DNA from: Clostridia bacterium | GTDB taxonomy: Bacteria; Bacillota; Clostridia; Christensenellales; Borkfalkiaceae | Assembly: GCA_017621155.1 (NCBI GenBank) | Contig: JAGATP010000017.1 | Coordinates: forward strand, 1 to 45,600 | Direction of reading: 5' to 3' | Length of the DNA stretch: 45,600 nt | Part shown: piece after piece, positions 7,032-15,522 of the stretch | Layout: the number at the start of each line of letters is the position of its first letter | Numbering within the stretch: the first letter of the stretch is position 1 | The notes under the pieces: generated by a model | What the model was told of the DNA's origin: nothing | Databases searched by the model: none | What the model saw: only the letters and a program-made list of their open reading frames with translations | Program-made: the position numbers and the translations under genes

Positions 7032-7558
7032 ATTTGACGGAAACGACGGTTCGGAAGAACTACATTTACAGGGGAAAGATCATCAATCTCCGCTGCGACG
7101 ACGCCGCGCTTCCCGACGGAAAGCCCTGCAAGCGGGAGATTATCGAGCACCCGGGCGGTGCGTCCGTTCTCTGCGTCAAGGACGGAAAAGTCCTTCTCGT
7201 CAAGCAGTATCGCTATGCCTATCAAAAGGCGATTTATGAGATCCCCGCAGGGAAGCTCAATCCGGGCGAAGATCCCGCCTTGACCGCCGTGCGTGAGCTC
7301 AAAGAGGAGACGGGCATGGTGGCAAAGGTCAAAAAGCTCTATACGCTCTATCCCACCCCCGGCTATACGAACGAACTCCTTCACGTCTATTACGCGATCG
7401 ACCCGAAAAAGGGCGAGCAAACGCTCGACGAAGGGGAGTTTCTGAACGTCGAATGGCTTCCCCTTGAAGAGGTTGTCGCTAAAATGGAAGAGGGAGAAAT
7501 TTCGGACGCCAAGACGGTCGTCGCCCTGCAATGGTATCTCCTTCACGAAAAAAAGTAA
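7028..7558 (+). CDS. ADP-ribose pyrophosphatase, Nudix family
   Basis: Nudix hydrolase of the ADP-ribose pyrophosphatase group (NudF/YqkG-like), expected to cleave ADP-ribose to AMP and ribose 5-phosphate with Mg2+. 176 aa. The Nudix box is complete at residues 75-97: G-x5-E-x7-REL-x-EE-x-GM, read as GKLNPGEDPALTAVREL followed by KEETGM. The preceding VLLVKQYRYAYQKAIYEIPAG is the typical lead-in and the PTPGYTNELLHVYYA segment after it is typical of ADP-ribose enzymes. The ATG overlaps the stop of the preceding gene. The gene ends just before a strong terminator. Confidence 0.92.
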   Translation: MNLTETTVRKNYIYRGKIINLRCDDAALPDGKPCKREIIEHPGGASVLCVKDGKVLLVKQYRYAYQKAIYEIPAGKLNPGEDPALTAVRELKEETGMVAKVKKLYTLYPTPGYTNELLHVYYAIDPKKGEQTLDEGEFLNVEWLPLEEVVAKMEEGEISDAKTVVALQWYLLHEKK

Positions 7559-7578
7559 AAAACAGTCAAAAAAACGAA

Positions 7579-7613
7579 AAGGCGGGTCGGGACGAAACCG
7601 ATTTGCCTTTTTT
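7579..7613 (+). terminator. Terminator after the Nudix gene
   Basis: A 12-bp stem, AAGGCGGGTCGG with CCGATTTGCCTT (three G-T pairs), 7-nt loop, then TTTT. Confidence 0.85.
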
Positions 7614-7641
7614 CGGTGAAAGATAAGCGCAAATTTTGCTT

Positions 7642-7656
7642 TTATGTCAGACATAA
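7642..7656. promoter_or_regulatory. Palindrome, possible operator, copy 1
   Basis: TTATGTCAGACATAA, a perfect 7+1+7 palindrome. An identical copy lies at 7739-7753 and a degenerate one at 7688-7702, all in the 245-nt gap before the DUF445 gene. Confidence 0.6.
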
Positions 7657-7687
7657 TAAAGAAAAAGAGAGAGCGAGTACATTTCTA

Positions 7688-7702
7688 TTATGCGTGACGT
7701 AA
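7688..7702. promoter_or_regulatory. Degenerate palindrome, possible operator, copy 2
   Basis: TTATGCGTGACGTAA keeps the outer half-sites of the TTATG-N5-CATAA pattern with one change. Centre-to-centre distances to the flanking copies are 46 and 51 bp. Confidence 0.4.
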
Positions 7703-7738
7703 TATCGGTTTCCCGTCCGTATAGAGAAAAAACGATTA

Positions 7739-7753
7739 TTATGTCAGACATAA
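7739..7753. promoter_or_regulatory. Palindrome, possible operator, copy 3
   Basis: Second exact copy of TTATGTCAGACATAA, 50 nt before the chosen start of the DUF445 gene. No convincing -35/-10 pair was found in this gap. Confidence 0.6.
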
Positions 7754-7803
7754 TATGAAATTCCAAGGCGGAATCAATGTTTTCCGCTCTCTTTGAGGTG
7801 ATT

Positions 7804-8709
7804 ATGGAAGGATTCTTACAGATTTTGAAAATTCTCTCCGGGCCGCTGATCGGCGCGGTGATCGGGTATTTTACCAATTACATTGCGGTAAAAATGCTCT
7901 TCCGCCCCCATTATCCGAAGAAGATCGGCAAGTGTACGCTTCCGTTCACGCCCGGCATTATCCCCAAGCGCAAGCCCGCACTGGCCAAGGCAATCGGCAA
8001 GGCGGTCGGTGAGAACTTACTGACGGGCGAGGATATTCTTTCTCTCTTTTCCTCGAAGGAGACGGAGGGAAAAATCGTTTCCCTCGTTTTGGATGGGATT
8101 GCTTCCGCTCCCGACGATTTGTCCCTCGATACCATGTTCAAAGAAGTTGTCGAAGAAGAGAAGGTCGTGCGGAGCAAAGAGGCACTCTCCGATTTTCTGA
8201 CCGAGCGGGTCGCTTCTGCGGCAGAGGAGATGAATTTGGGGGGAATCGTCCGAGAAAAGGGGAAGGCGCTCTTTGAAAAGAAGAAGGCTTCGCTTGGTAT
8301 GCTCGGCATGTTTTTATCCCCCGCGATGATCGATAACGCCCTGTATTCCGTCGAGGAGGAGGTCAACCGCACGGTGTCCGAAGAGGGAAAAGCCCTTCTT
8401 TATCCCGCAGTTTCCAAGGAGGTGGACAAGCTGTTTGCTTCTCCCTTTAAGGAGTCGCTCGGAAAGCTTCCTTCGGAACAGACGGAGGCGATCGTCCGCA
8501 CGCTGTATCGTAAGCTCATCGAATCGCAGGCACCCAAGCTTTTGAGCGTGTTGAACGTCTCTTCCGTCGTGGAGGATAAGGTCAACGCGATGGACGTCAA
8601 GGAGCTCGAAAAGCTTTGCCTTTCCGTCATGAAAAAGGAGCTCAACGCCATCGTCAACTTGGGCGCGCTCATCGGCTTTCTGCTCGGCATTCTCAATATT
8701 TTTCTATAA
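7804..8709 (+). CDS. DUF445 family membrane protein
   Basis: 301-aa protein of the DUF445 (YheB-like) family, function unknown. The N-terminal membrane helix LIGAVIGYFTNYIAVKMLFR followed by PFTPGIIPKRKPALAKAIGK and NLLTGEDI is the family signature. A second hydrophobic helix (LGALIGFLLGILNIFL) ends the protein, so the long charged middle lies between two membrane anchors. The start at 7804 is chosen because GAGGTGATT directly before it matches the 16S rRNA tail; an ATG at 7777 is the alternative. Three palindromic sites upstream suggest regulation. The stop codon lies inside the first copy of a 22-bp tandem duplication. Confidence 0.87.
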   Translation: MEGFLQILKILSGPLIGAVIGYFTNYIAVKMLFRPHYPKKIGKCTLPFTPGIIPKRKPALAKAIGKAVGENLLTGEDILSLFSSKETEGKIVSLVLDGIASAPDDLSLDTMFKEVVEEEKVVRSKEALSDFLTERVASAAEEMNLGGIVREKGKALFEKKKASLGMLGMFLSPAMIDNALYSVEEEVNRTVSEEGKALLYPAVSKEVDKLFASPFKESLGKLPSEQTEAIVRTLYRKLIESQAPKLLSVLNVSSVVEDKVNAMDVKELEKLCLSVMKKELNAIVNLGALIGFLLGILNIFL

Positions 8710-8742
8710 CTTCAACTGCATTTTTCTATAACTTCAACCGCG
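8699..8742. repeat. 22-bp tandem duplication spanning the DUF445 stop codon
   Basis: TTTTTCTATAACTTCAAC occurs at 8699-8716 and again at 8721-8738, giving a 22-bp period. The first copy contains the last codons and TAA of the DUF445 gene. Confidence 0.9.
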
Positions 8743-8761
8743 GCGCAACGCCGCTTTTTTT
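8740..8761 (+). terminator. Terminator after the DUF445 gene
   Basis: GCGGCG-CAA-CGCCGC followed by seven T residues. Confidence 0.85.
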
Positions 8762-8766
8762 GTGCG

Positions 8767-8816
8767 CAACCGTAAATTGACGAAATCGGAAAAATTCAAC
8801 CGTTAGTTGACGGAAT
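8767..8816. repeat. Pair of 20-bp direct repeats upstream of tldD
   Basis: CAACCGTAAATTGACGAAAT (8767-8786) and CAACCGTTAGTTGACGGAAT (8797-8816) differ at three positions and are 30 bp apart start to start. They lie just upstream of the -35 box at 8821 and may be a regulator binding site. Confidence 0.55.
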
Positions 8817-8820
8817 TCCA

Positions 8821-8850
8821 TTGACGGAGCAAAAGTGCGGATGATATAAT
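8821..8850 (+). promoter_or_regulatory. Promoter of the tldD/tldE-like pair
   Basis: TTGACG (8821-8826), 18 nt, TATAAT (8845-8850), about 24 nt before the ATG at 8875. Confidence 0.8.
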
Positions 8851-8874
8851 AAAAGAAAAAAAAGAGGAGGAACT

Positions 8875-10209
8875 ATGATTCACTTCAAAGAAGGCTATTA
8901 TGCCGACGTCCGCATCGAGGATAAGTTCACGACGAATATCGTCATCAAAAACGGTGCGCTCGAAGAGCAGAAGGTCATTTCACTCAAGAAGGCGTTTATC
9001 CGCGTGTTCGATGGAACAATGTGGTATTACGCTTCCACTTCGGACACCGACCATATCCAGGAAGAGCTCGACACGCTCTACGGATATGCGACGGAAAATC
9101 CCGCCATCGGGGAGCATCCCATCGTAAAGCGTTACGAGGTCAACCGCGATGAAAAGATCGTGTTTGCAGACGATTGCGTCAAGGACATTCCCGTCTCCGA
9201 CAAGCAGGCGAGCATTGCCGCGCTTTGCGCCGCATGCAAGAGCGAGCATTTGCAGCTCGTTATGGGGAGATACCTCGACCGCTACTCCCGTTTTTGGTTT
9301 TATTCCTCGAAGGGGAGCGAAATTACCTACGATTATCAGACGACGGGGCTTTCCATCGGGCTGGGATTTGCCTGCGGGGAAGAGCAGTTTTCGGACGCCC
9401 TTCAGCGTGCGGGCGTGCGCTATTCAGACGTGCGCGTGACGAAAGAGGAGCTTGCGGATTTCATTTCCGAATGCGAAACGTACATTACGACGGCAAAGCC
9501 CGTCGTGCCCGGCAGCTATCCCGTCATTTTGGCGCCCATGGCAACGGGCGTGTTCGCGCACGAGTCCTTCGGACACAAATCGGAGGCGGACTTCATGCTC
9601 GGCGACGAGACGATGGCAAAGGAGTGGCAGATCGGCAAAAAGGTGGGCAGCGACATTCTCACCATTTACGAGACGGGAACCATTCAGGGTTGCGGCTATA
9701 CCCCTTACGACGACGAGGGGACGAAGGCGGGCATGACCTATCTCATCAAGGAAGGTCGCCTTGCGGGAAGACTGCATTCCGCGACGACGGCTGCCTACCT
9801 CGACGAGGGACTCACGGGCAATGCCCGCGCCGTGAACTGCGATTTCGAGCCCATCGTCCGCATGACGAACACGATCGTCAAGGGCGGTTCTTCCACAGTT
9901 GAGGAGCTGATCGCGGGCATCGAGCACGGCTATTACATCAAGGACGTCAAGCACGGATCGGGCATGAGCACCTTTACCATCGCGCCCAATCTTGCCTATG
10001 AAATCGAGAACGGCAAGATCGGCAAGCCCGTCAAGATCGCCGTCCTTACGGGCAACGTCTTCGAGACGCTCGGACTCATCGACGGCGTGGCAAACGACGA
10101 GACGGTTCTCTGCTTCGTCACGGGCGGATGCGGAAAAATGGAGCAATCCCCCCTTCCCGTCGGTCTGGGCGGCCCGCACATTCGCGTATCCAAGATGAAC
10201 GTCAGTTAA
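8875..10209 (+). CDS. tldD: TldD-type metalloprotease (peptidase family U62)
   Basis: Catalytic partner of the TldD/TldE (PmbA) protease, which in E. coli processes microcin precursor and CcdA; the substrate here is unknown. 444 aa. The zinc motif HExxxH is present as HESFGH (His229, Glu230, His234) after VILAPMATGVFA, exactly as in the family. The glycine-rich C-terminal region (CFVTGGCGKMEQSPLPVGLG) is also typical. GAGGAGG precedes the ATG. The TldE-like partner follows after 10 nt. No RiPP precursor or maturation enzyme was seen nearby, so a natural-product role has no local support. Confidence 0.9.
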   Translation: MIHFKEGYYADVRIEDKFTTNIVIKNGALEEQKVISLKKAFIRVFDGTMWYYASTSDTDHIQEELDTLYGYATENPAIGEHPIVKRYEVNRDEKIVFADDCVKDIPVSDKQASIAALCAACKSEHLQLVMGRYLDRYSRFWFYSSKGSEITYDYQTTGLSIGLGFACGEEQFSDALQRAGVRYSDVRVTKEELADFISECETYITTAKPVVPGSYPVILAPMATGVFAHESFGHKSEADFMLGDETMAKEWQIGKKVGSDILTIYETGTIQGCGYTPYDDEGTKAGMTYLIKEGRLAGRLHSATTAAYLDEGLTGNARAVNCDFEPIVRMTNTIVKGGSSTVEELIAGIEHGYYIKDVKHGSGMSTFTIAPNLAYEIENGKIGKPVKIAVLTGNVFETLGLIDGVANDETVLCFVTGGCGKMEQSPLPVGLGGPHIRVSKMNVS

Positions 10210-10219
10210 GGAGGAGAAT

Positions 10220-11452
10220 ATGAGAGAAGAAATCATCGTCATCAAAACGCAGCAAAAATGCTTTAACATCACGGCGGGCAAAATCGACTCCCTCCGCATC
10301 AATTCCAATCTGGAAACATCGGTGCGCGTCTATGACAACGGCTGCATCGGCGTTGCGGGAAAGGTCGGAAATTGCGACGTCGAGGCGCTCAAAAAAGAGG
10401 CGAGAGAGGCCCTTGCGCAGGGCATTGCCTATCCCGATCTCCCGAACGAGGGAAAACAGCAGAGCGTGGACACCTATCGCCAGCTCATTCCCGAAGAGGA
10501 GCTTTTGCCCACGCTGAACAAACTCCTTGCAAGGCTCTCGGCGGAAAATCCCGATTTCCTGTTCTCCAATAAAATTATCTTGGAGGAAACGGAAAAGACG
10601 TATTCCTCTACGGACGGAAGCGCGTATTCCTATCGGGGGAACACCATGGAGTTCTCCATCGTCATCAAGTACAAGGGCTCTGCCAACATCATGGACGAGG
10701 ATTACAGCGCGGAAATCGACGCCTACGACGAGGACAAAGTCGCCGCCGACGTCAAGCTCATTTGCGAAAACTATCTCAAAACAATCCCTTCGGTCGAAGA
10801 AGATAAGCTTCCCGTTCTGGTGGATATGAGCGTTTTGCAATATCTGCTTTCGGATTTCCACGCCGACTACTATGCGCTCGGCATGTCCCGCTATAAGGGC
10901 AAGATCGGGGAAAAGATTTTCAGCGACAAGCTGAGCATTCTCTGCGATCGGAGTCCCGCCCGTCAATACAACATTCCCTTCTTCGACGGAGAGGGCGTGG
11001 TGAACGAGGATTACTCCTTCTACCTTGTGAAAAATGGCGTGATGAAGGGGATCGTCGGCTCGAAAAAAACGGCGAAGAATTACGGTATGCCCGTTTCGGG
11101 TACGGGCGGTGCGGAGGATTACGCCTCCGTTCCCGTTCCCTCTTTCGCAGGCGTTACCGTCCTTCCCACGGCGAAAAGCCTTGAGGAGCTCGTCGGCGGG
11201 AGAAAGACGATTTTCGTCTCCGTCACATCGGGCGGCGACGTCACCCCCGACGGAACGGTCTCTTTTCCCGTCATGTCCGCTTATCTCATCGAGAACGGAA
11301 GCATTGTGGGCAGATTGCCCGAATTTACCGTTACGGGGAATCTAGCCGACCTCTTCGGAGACGATTTCATCGGCGCGTTTCAGGGAGGCGTATTCTCCAC
11401 GAGCACGACGCCCTATCTCGTGTTCGAGGCAAAGCTCGTCAATAAGGCGTAA
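10220..11452 (+). CDS. TldE/PmbA-like protease partner subunit
   Basis: 410-aa member of the same family as the preceding gene, of the non-metal-binding TldE/PmbA type: no HExxxH motif is present, as expected for the partner that completes the heterodimer. Visible family features are YSSTDGSAYSYRGNTMEFSI in the N-terminal half and the C-terminal GDVTPDGTVSFPVMSAYLIENG with TGNLADLFGDD. GGAGGAGAAT gives a good ribosome site. The pair is transcribed together from 8821 and ends at the terminator at 11474. Confidence 0.87.
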   Translation: MREEIIVIKTQQKCFNITAGKIDSLRINSNLETSVRVYDNGCIGVAGKVGNCDVEALKKEAREALAQGIAYPDLPNEGKQQSVDTYRQLIPEEELLPTLNKLLARLSAENPDFLFSNKIILEETEKTYSSTDGSAYSYRGNTMEFSIVIKYKGSANIMDEDYSAEIDAYDEDKVAADVKLICENYLKTIPSVEEDKLPVLVDMSVLQYLLSDFHADYYALGMSRYKGKIGEKIFSDKLSILCDRSPARQYNIPFFDGEGVVNEDYSFYLVKNGVMKGIVGSKKTAKNYGMPVSGTGGAEDYASVPVPSFAGVTVLPTAKSLEELVGGRKTIFVSVTSGGDVTPDGTVSFPVMSAYLIENGSIVGRLPEFTVTGNLADLFGDDFIGAFQGGVFSTSTTPYLVFEAKLVNKA

Positions 11453-11473
11453 CAAAAAAATCACATTTTACGG

Positions 11474-11502
11474 CGGCGGAGCGTTTTACGTTCCGCCGTT
11501 TT
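11474..11502 (+). terminator. Terminator after the tldE-like gene
   Basis: CGGCGGAGCGT-TTT-ACGTTCCGCCG, an 11-bp stem with one G-T pair, then TTTT. Confidence 0.85.
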
Positions 11503-11513
11503 GGTTATATATT
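11485..11513 (+). promoter_or_regulatory. Possible clpB promoter overlapping the upstream terminator
   Basis: TTTACG (11485-11490), 17 nt, TATATT (11508-11513). The -35 lies in the terminator loop and 3' arm. No CtsR box or CIRCE element was seen. Confidence 0.45.
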
Positions 11514-11540
11514 AGACGAAACAGAGAGGAGGAAGGAAGT

Positions 11541-14117
<2,577 letters not shown>

Positions 14118-14121
14118 ACGA

Positions 14122-14149
14122 AAAAAATCCTTCTTCGGAAGGATTTTTT
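14122..14149 (+). terminator. Terminator after clpB
   Basis: AAATCCTTC-TTCG-GAAGGATTT with flanking A and T runs, so it could work for both strands, also ending the minus-strand gene at 14193. Confidence 0.88.
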
Positions 14150-14192
14150 CATTGGAGGTCGAGGATTGAGCTGTTTTTTCGGGAGATTTTTT

Positions 14193-14759
14193 TCATCGGA
14201 TGCCGATGATTGTGACGCTGTCCCACGTTCCGAGGTGCTTTAGCTCGCCCTCGTAGCGATAGAGCTTGCAGGGGGATTGCCAATTGACGTTCAGATCGAT
14301 TTGAACGTAATACGTCTCGCCTACTTGCAGAATGGAAAAGGCGAAGATATCGTGATCGGTAATGCGCGCCGCCTCCTGCATGATGCGGATCATTGTTTGG
14401 GTTTCCTCGATTTCGTTTCCGTTCTCGTCGATGAGATCGGCTTTGTCGAAGAAGCTCTGAACTTTTCCGTTTACGATTTCCGAGTGAAAGCAACCGTATT
14501 TTGCCCTGTAGACGATGGGTTTATCGTATTCGAATGCGTCGATCTCCTCGTGCCTGCCCGTCTCGTGAACTGCCCAATAGCGAACGGAATTCTCCGACGA
14601 AGTAACAACTTTTATCACGACGGGGGAGGAATCGGGCAGAAGCGGATGCGTCAGCTTGGAGAGTGCGGAGACGAACAGAATCGTCTGAACGACGCCGAAG
14701 GCGAGAATGGCAACTACGACGATACATAAAAAGATTTTTAAGGGTTGTTTGGTTTTCAT
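14193..14759 (-). CDS. Unrecognised membrane-anchored protein, 188 aa
   Basis: No family recognised. One N-terminal helix (about residues 8-32, IFLCIVVVAILAFGVVQTIL) after a Lys-rich start predicts a signal anchor, with residues 35-188 outside the cell. The outer part is mixed alpha/beta with scattered aromatic residues and ends DSVTIIGIR. There is no lipobox cysteine. No Shine-Dalgarno sequence precedes the ATG. Instead a TTGACA-N18-TAAACT promoter ends 6 nt before it, suggesting a leaderless transcript like those proposed for smpB and the XRE gene. It lies alone between clpB (converging) and the XRE locus. Confidence 0.72.
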   Translation of the reverse strand: MKTKQPLKIFLCIVVVAILAFGVVQTILFVSALSKLTHPLLPDSSPVVIKVVTSSENSVRYWAVHETGRHEEIDAFEYDKPIVYRAKYGCFHSEIVNGKVQSFFDKADLIDENGNEIEETQTMIRIMQEAARITDHDIFAFSILQVGETYYVQIDLNVNWQSPCKLYRYEGELKHLGTWDSVTIIGIR

Positions 14760-14765
14760 GCTTTT

Positions 14766-14795
14766 AGTTTAACGTAACCGAAGCCAAAATGTCAA
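14766..14795 (-). promoter_or_regulatory. Promoter of the 188-aa gene
   Basis: Minus strand TTGACA (14790-14795), 18 nt, TAAACT (14766-14771), then six bases (AAAAGC) and the ATG. Confidence 0.55.
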
Positions 14796-14896
14796 ATTTC
14801 TCGCCGTGCACATTTGTTCCGAATTGTGCATTTTCGTGCGCAGAGCGAAAAAAACCGCAAAGTCCTGCTCTGAAAGACGGTATTCCCTAAAAACGG

Positions 14897-14928
14897 AACG
14901 GGATTCGAATGTGCAAATCCCGTTTTTT
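14897..14928. terminator. Hairpin with T-runs on both sides
   Basis: AACGGGATT and AATCCCGTT pair around a 10-nt loop, followed on the plus strand by TTTT and on the minus strand by CCGTTTTT. No plus-strand gene precedes it; it may end the leftward transcript starting near 15089. The gene-free stretch 14760-15158 otherwise holds the promoter at 14766, a 15-bp hairpin at 14941 and the XRE control region; I see no convincing reading frame in it. Confidence 0.5.
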
Positions 14929-14940
14929 ATTCTCTAAAAC

Positions 14941-14973
14941 ATGAAAGCCTTTCCGAATCGGAAAGGCTTTCAT
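14941..14973. repeat. 15-bp perfect inverted repeat, copy 1
   Basis: ATGAAAGCCTTTCCG, loop AAT, CGGAAAGGCTTTCAT. The same arms with loop TTA occur at 15442-15474 on the other side of the XRE gene. Neither copy is followed by a T-run, so an ordinary terminator is unlikely. Confidence 0.95.
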
Positions 14974-15095
14974 TCATTCGAAAAAGGAGGCCATAGACCT
15001 CATAAGAGCGGGCAAGGCAAGGATGCTTAAGTGTAAAATATAGAAACCGCATGTTTTTCGTTCGTATGAATACGAGCAAGATTTTACACGCCGAT

Positions 15096-15125
15096 ATTAT
15101 ATCAGACAAAAAGTGTCTATGTCAA
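15096..15125 (-). promoter_or_regulatory. Leftward consensus promoter divergent from the XRE gene
   Basis: Minus strand TTGACA (15120-15125), 18 nt, TATAAT (15096-15101). The palindrome at 15104-15118 fills its spacer, so a repressor bound there would block it. No convincing reading frame follows; a small RNA ending at 14941 or 14897 is possible. Confidence 0.65.
15104..15118. promoter_or_regulatory. Operator-like palindrome O1 of the XRE regulator
   Basis: AGACA-AAAAG-TGTCT, a perfect 5-bp dyad in the spacer of the leftward promoter. The longer motif TCAGACAAAAA repeats 29 bp downstream at O2. Confidence 0.6.
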
Positions 15126-15132
15126 CTATTTC

Positions 15133-15147
15133 AGACAAAAAATATCT
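15133..15147. promoter_or_regulatory. Operator-like palindrome O2 of the XRE regulator
   Basis: AGACA-AAAAA-TATCT, one mismatch from O1, ending at the first base of the TATAAT before the XRE gene. This suits autorepression. Confidence 0.55.
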
Positions 15148-15152
15148 ATAAT
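15147..15152 (+). promoter_or_regulatory. -10 box of the XRE gene
   Basis: TATAAT, then AGGAGC, then the ATG at 15159. No good -35 is seen. The spacing allows a leaderless start; the AGGAG would otherwise leave only 1 nt before the ATG. Confidence 0.4.
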
Positions 15153-15158
15153 AGGAGC

Positions 15159-15362
15159 ATGGGAAATGCGTTTGCGAAAAACTTAAGGGAGCTAAGAGGA
15201 GAAAGGGGTTGGTCGCAGTCCGAACTGGCTGAGAAACTCGGAACGACGCAGCGAAGGGTGTCTTATTGGGAGAACGGTAAAATCGAGCCCGACCTGAGCG
15301 CCTTGATTGCTTTGGCGGATTTGTTCGAACTTACGATCGACGAATTGATCGGAAGGGAATGA
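15159..15362 (+). CDS. XRE-family helix-turn-helix transcription regulator
   Basis: 67-aa DNA-binding protein consisting of one Cro/C1-type helix-turn-helix domain: FAKNLRELRGERGWSQSELA, then KLGTTQRRVSYWENGKIEPD and ALIALADLFELTIDELIGRE. The W-S-Q-S-E-L-A, S-Y-W-E-N-G and P-D elements are all in place. There is no dimerisation or sensor domain beyond this, so it probably acts as a compact repressor. Two related palindromes just upstream (15104-15118, 15133-15147) are its likely operators and would control both its own gene and a consensus leftward promoter. The longer upstream frame is rejected because it runs through the operators. The locus lies between two copies of one 33-nt hairpin. Confidence 0.9.
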   Translation: MGNAFAKNLRELRGERGWSQSELAEKLGTTQRRVSYWENGKIEPDLSALIALADLFELTIDELIGRE

Positions 15363-15365
15363 AAA

Positions 15366-15395
15366 GGTCAAAGTGGATTGACCCTGTCCTTGACC
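15366..15395. repeat. GGTCAA/TTGACC dyad after the XRE gene
   Basis: GGTCAA (15366-15371), TTGACC (15378-15383) and a further TTGACC (15390-15395) within 30 nt of the XRE stop. Meaning unknown; it could be chance. Confidence 0.3.
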
Positions 15396-15441
15396 ACGGC
15401 AGCATGATTTTGTAGCGCTTGCCATTCTCGTTCATCATACA

Positions 15442-15474
15442 ATGAAAGCCTTTCCGTTACGGAAAGGCTTTCAT
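15442..15474. repeat. 15-bp perfect inverted repeat, copy 2
   Basis: Arms identical to the copy at 14941-14973, loop TTA instead of AAT. It lies between the convergent XRE and DUF975 genes. Confidence 0.95.
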
Positions 15475-15492
15475 CGAGAAAAATTATGAATG

Positions 15493-15514
15493 ATGCCTCA
15501 AGACGTTGAGGCAT
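15493..15514 (-). terminator. Hairpin after the DUF975 gene
   Basis: ATGCCTCA-AGACGT-TGAGGCAT, an 8-bp stem beginning 9 nt after the minus-strand stop codon; the T-run (ATTTTT) follows about 8 nt later, so it is a weak terminator candidate. Confidence 0.45.
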
Positions 15515-15522
15515 ATGTAGGC

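Noticed and set aside
14895..14930. TTCGAATCCCG-like string on the minus strand resembling a tRNA T-arm
   Set aside because: The bases before the loop do not pair with those after it, and no acceptor, D or anticodon arm is found nearby. It is a simple hairpin.
14927..15109. 60-codon minus-strand frame under the leftward promoter
   Set aside because: Its first start lies upstream of the predicted transcript start, later starts have no ribosome site, and it runs through the palindromic hairpin. A non-coding RNA is more likely.
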